Shown: piece by piece, positions 62,590 through 64,000 of the stretch | Layout: each line of letters starts with the position of its first letter | How positions within the stretch are numbered: position 1 is the first letter of the stretch | NCBI GenBank assembly: GCA_026018925.1 | Contig: JAKSZU010000031.1 | Location: 12,880,648-12,944,647 of the forward strand | Direction of reading: 5' to 3' | Length of the DNA stretch: 64,000 nt | Origin: Tupaia tana | Lineage: Eukaryota; Chordata; Mammalia; Scandentia; Tupaiidae | Position numbers and translations under genes: made by a program | The notes under the pieces: generated by a model | The model's database searches: none | The model's input: the letters and a program-made list of their open reading frames with translations, nothing else | Told to the model about the DNA's origin: nothing

Positions 62590-62737
62590 TTTTACATTTA
62601 TTTGTTAGTATTTTTTTAATTTGAGCAGAGAGAGAGAAAGGGAATGTGAGAAAGCAAGCTGCAAGCTCCGAGACTCGAACCCCCGTCGGCCATGTGGGAG
62701 TCCAGTGCCTTCACCACTATGCCACCTGCCCACCCCT
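62590..62737 (-). mobile_element. SINE-B
   Basis: TTTACATTTATTTGTTAG, AATTTGAGCAGAGAGAG, GAGACTCGAACCCCC, CCACCTGCCCACCCC. Confidence 0.86.
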
Positions 62738-62746
62738 CGGGTCTCT

Positions 62747-63170
62747 TTTTTTTTTTTTCCTTTTTAAGAGAATTTTACTATAGAGCACGTGTGCTCACTA
62801 CAGAGAGAGAAAAGGTGGCAAATCACACTGCAATCCCTTCTCCATTCTCCTCTCAGGATTTTGGACATGCATGCACACAGGCCCGGTGAGAGTGTCTTTT
62901 TTTTTTTTTAATAATTATTTATTTATTATCATTATTTTCTCATTTTAATCAGAGAGAGAGAGAAAGAGAACAAGCCTCCAGGCCCGGGACTCGAACAGCG
63001 GTCGGCCATATGAGAGTCCAGCATTCCTAACCACCATATCACCTGCCAGCACCTGCTCCCACCCACCCCCCCACCAGCATGAGTTTTAAGCTGCCAGGTC
63101 TGGGATTTGAACTGTGGTCAACTCTGTGGGAATCCAGCAACGTAAGCATTACACCATCTCCTGGCCCCCT
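62747..63170 (-). mobile_element. SINE-A split by a SINE-B
   Basis: Tail part 62747-62896 (AGAATTTTACTATAGAGCAC to CCCGGTGAGAGTGTC), head part 63056-63170 (AGCATGAGTTTTAAGCTGCC to CATCTCCTGGCCCCC). Confidence 0.83.
62897..63055 (-). mobile_element. SINE-B inserted in a SINE-A
   Basis: AATAATTATTTATTTATTAT, TTTTAATCAGAGAGAG, GGACTCGAACAGCGG, TCACCTGCCAGCACC. Confidence 0.86.
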
Positions 63171-63394
63171 ATGTTTTTCAATGCCAAAATGCATCATGAC
63201 ATATGACCCAATGACCCAAAAGATCGGATCAAGAGCTAGATTGGATAGACATATGATAAATGATGCATGTAGAATAGGTGGATGATTGACAGGGAGATGG
63301 TAAATAAATAAAAGATCAATAGATGGGACATAACAGAATAGGTATCTACATGACAGATAGATAGACGATACTCATGGGTGGAAGGGTAGGTGGT
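63171..63394. repeat. Degenerate GATA/ATAG-rich tract
   Basis: AGATAGATAGACGATACTC and related words leading into the 112-bp array. Confidence 0.65.
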
Positions 63395-64000
63395 TCGGTA
63401 GGTAGGTAAAGACAGAGTGATAAAAAATGGTATGGTATAGATAGATGATGTATACTTACCTGGATAGCTGGTCAGTGACAGAGTAGTGGATAAATGATTG
63501 GCTGGGTGGTTGGGTAGGTAAAGACAGAGTGATACTAAATCAGATAGAGAGATGAGACTTACGTACGGGTAGATGGTCGGTGATAGAGCAGATGTAAGTA
63601 GTAGCCATGGCTGGTGGGTGGTTGGGTAGGTAAAGACAGAGTGATACTAAATCAGATAGAGAGATGAGACTTACATACGGGTAGATGGTCGGTGATAGAG
63701 CAGATGTAAGTAGTAGCCATGGCTGGTGGGTGGTTGGGTAGGTAAAGACAGAGTGATACTAAATCAGATAGAGAGATGAGACTTACATACGGGTAGATGG
63801 TCGGTGATAGAGCAGGTGTAAGTAGTAGCCATGGCTGGTGGGTGGTTGGGTAGGTAAAGACAGAGTGATACTAAATCAGATAGAGAGATGAGACTTACGT
63901 ACGGGTAGATAGTTGGTGATAGAGCAGATGTAAGTAGTAGCCATGGCTGGGTGGGTGGTTGGGTAGGTAAAGACAGAGTGATAATACTTGATATAGATAG
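63395..64000. repeat. 112-bp minisatellite, cut by window end
   Basis: TGGGTAGGTAAAGACAGAGT recurs at 63511, 63623, 63735, 63847 and 63960 (steps 112, 112, 112, 113), with a partial earlier unit near 63398. Middle units are almost identical. The array goes on past base 64000. Confidence 0.95.

Noticed and set aside
6223-63170. tRNA genes, suggested by A/B-box-like heads
   Set aside because: All are SINE heads; no cloverleaf with intact anticodon and acceptor stem outside a SINE was seen.
1-63285. Many 60-180 residue frames containing MATPQSLLLHSPLGILGTHA or HPPWGVISHF
   Set aside because: Recurring translations of SINE-A on both strands.

Overview
The window is eutherian mammal nuclear DNA: no prokaryotic genes, one spliced gene with GT-AG introns, about 95 tRNA-derived SINE copies, truncated L1 ends, old MaLR/MLT1-type LTRs, and an unusually heavy load of GC-rich minisatellites. 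The only protein-coding gene I can support is DHRSX, a short-chain dehydrogenase/reductase. Its last four coding exons lie on the + strand at 28666-28767, 30042-30249, 36694-36901 and 42798-43001. All are open, in phase with each other, and carry the SDR catalytic motifs. The exons with the N-terminal TGxxxGxG cofactor motif were not found and probably lie before base 1. DHRSX is pseudoautosomal (PAR1) in most placental mammals, and the GC- and minisatellite-rich setting fits a subtelomeric, recombination-rich region. I could not identify the species: the SINEs are not Alu, B1/B2, CAN, BOV, ERE, VES or the rabbit C type as I know them.

Two linked SINE types dominate. SINE-A (about 250-270 bp) has a tRNA-like head (A box near TGGCGTAATGG, B box GGTTCGAGTCC), a body with CCCGAGAGGAGAATGGAGGA, a CT-rich stretch, then CCCTATAGCAAAAA and poly(A). 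SINE-B (about 150-190 bp) has the same head joined directly to a CT-rich stretch and a GGTCAAATTAAAATAAATAA tail. SINE-B copies sit inside SINE-A copies at two places. Strand letters in the entries refer to the SINE's own sense.

Layout. 1-5.5 kb: SINEs, a short (TTAGGG)n tract and single-copy DNA. 5.57-7.35 kb: a GATGGT array split by one SINE with a clear target duplication. 7.35-9.2 kb: AT-richer single-copy DNA. 10.1-10.8 kb: an ACCATC array next to an LTR piece. 11.4-12 kb and 15.9-18.5 kb: 32/40-bp minisatellites inside LTR copies. 15.2-15.5 kb: a 36-38 bp minisatellite. 18.7-28.6 kb: SINEs, L1 ends, a CpG-rich patch and a polypurine tract. 28.7-43.25 kb: the DHRSX 3' half, with a third LTR-borne minisatellite in the intron at 30.3-31.2 kb. 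43.3-50.3 kb: SINEs and an LTR without expansion. 50.3-57.9 kb: a 7.6-kb array of an 89-bp unit with higher-order structure. 58-64 kb: GATA-like sequence, a 68-bp array and a 112-bp array running off the window.

The most interesting signal is the minisatellite content. Three arrays appear to have grown from the same internal segment of separate copies of one old LTR family, and a long hierarchical array lies 7 kb past the 3' end of a pseudoautosomal gene. Whether any of these act in meiotic X-Y pairing or break formation is inference only. Most long open frames in the window, including poly-His, poly-Asp and Pro/Ser/Gly-rich ones of up to about 890 residues, are by-products of tandem repeats and are not reported as genes.
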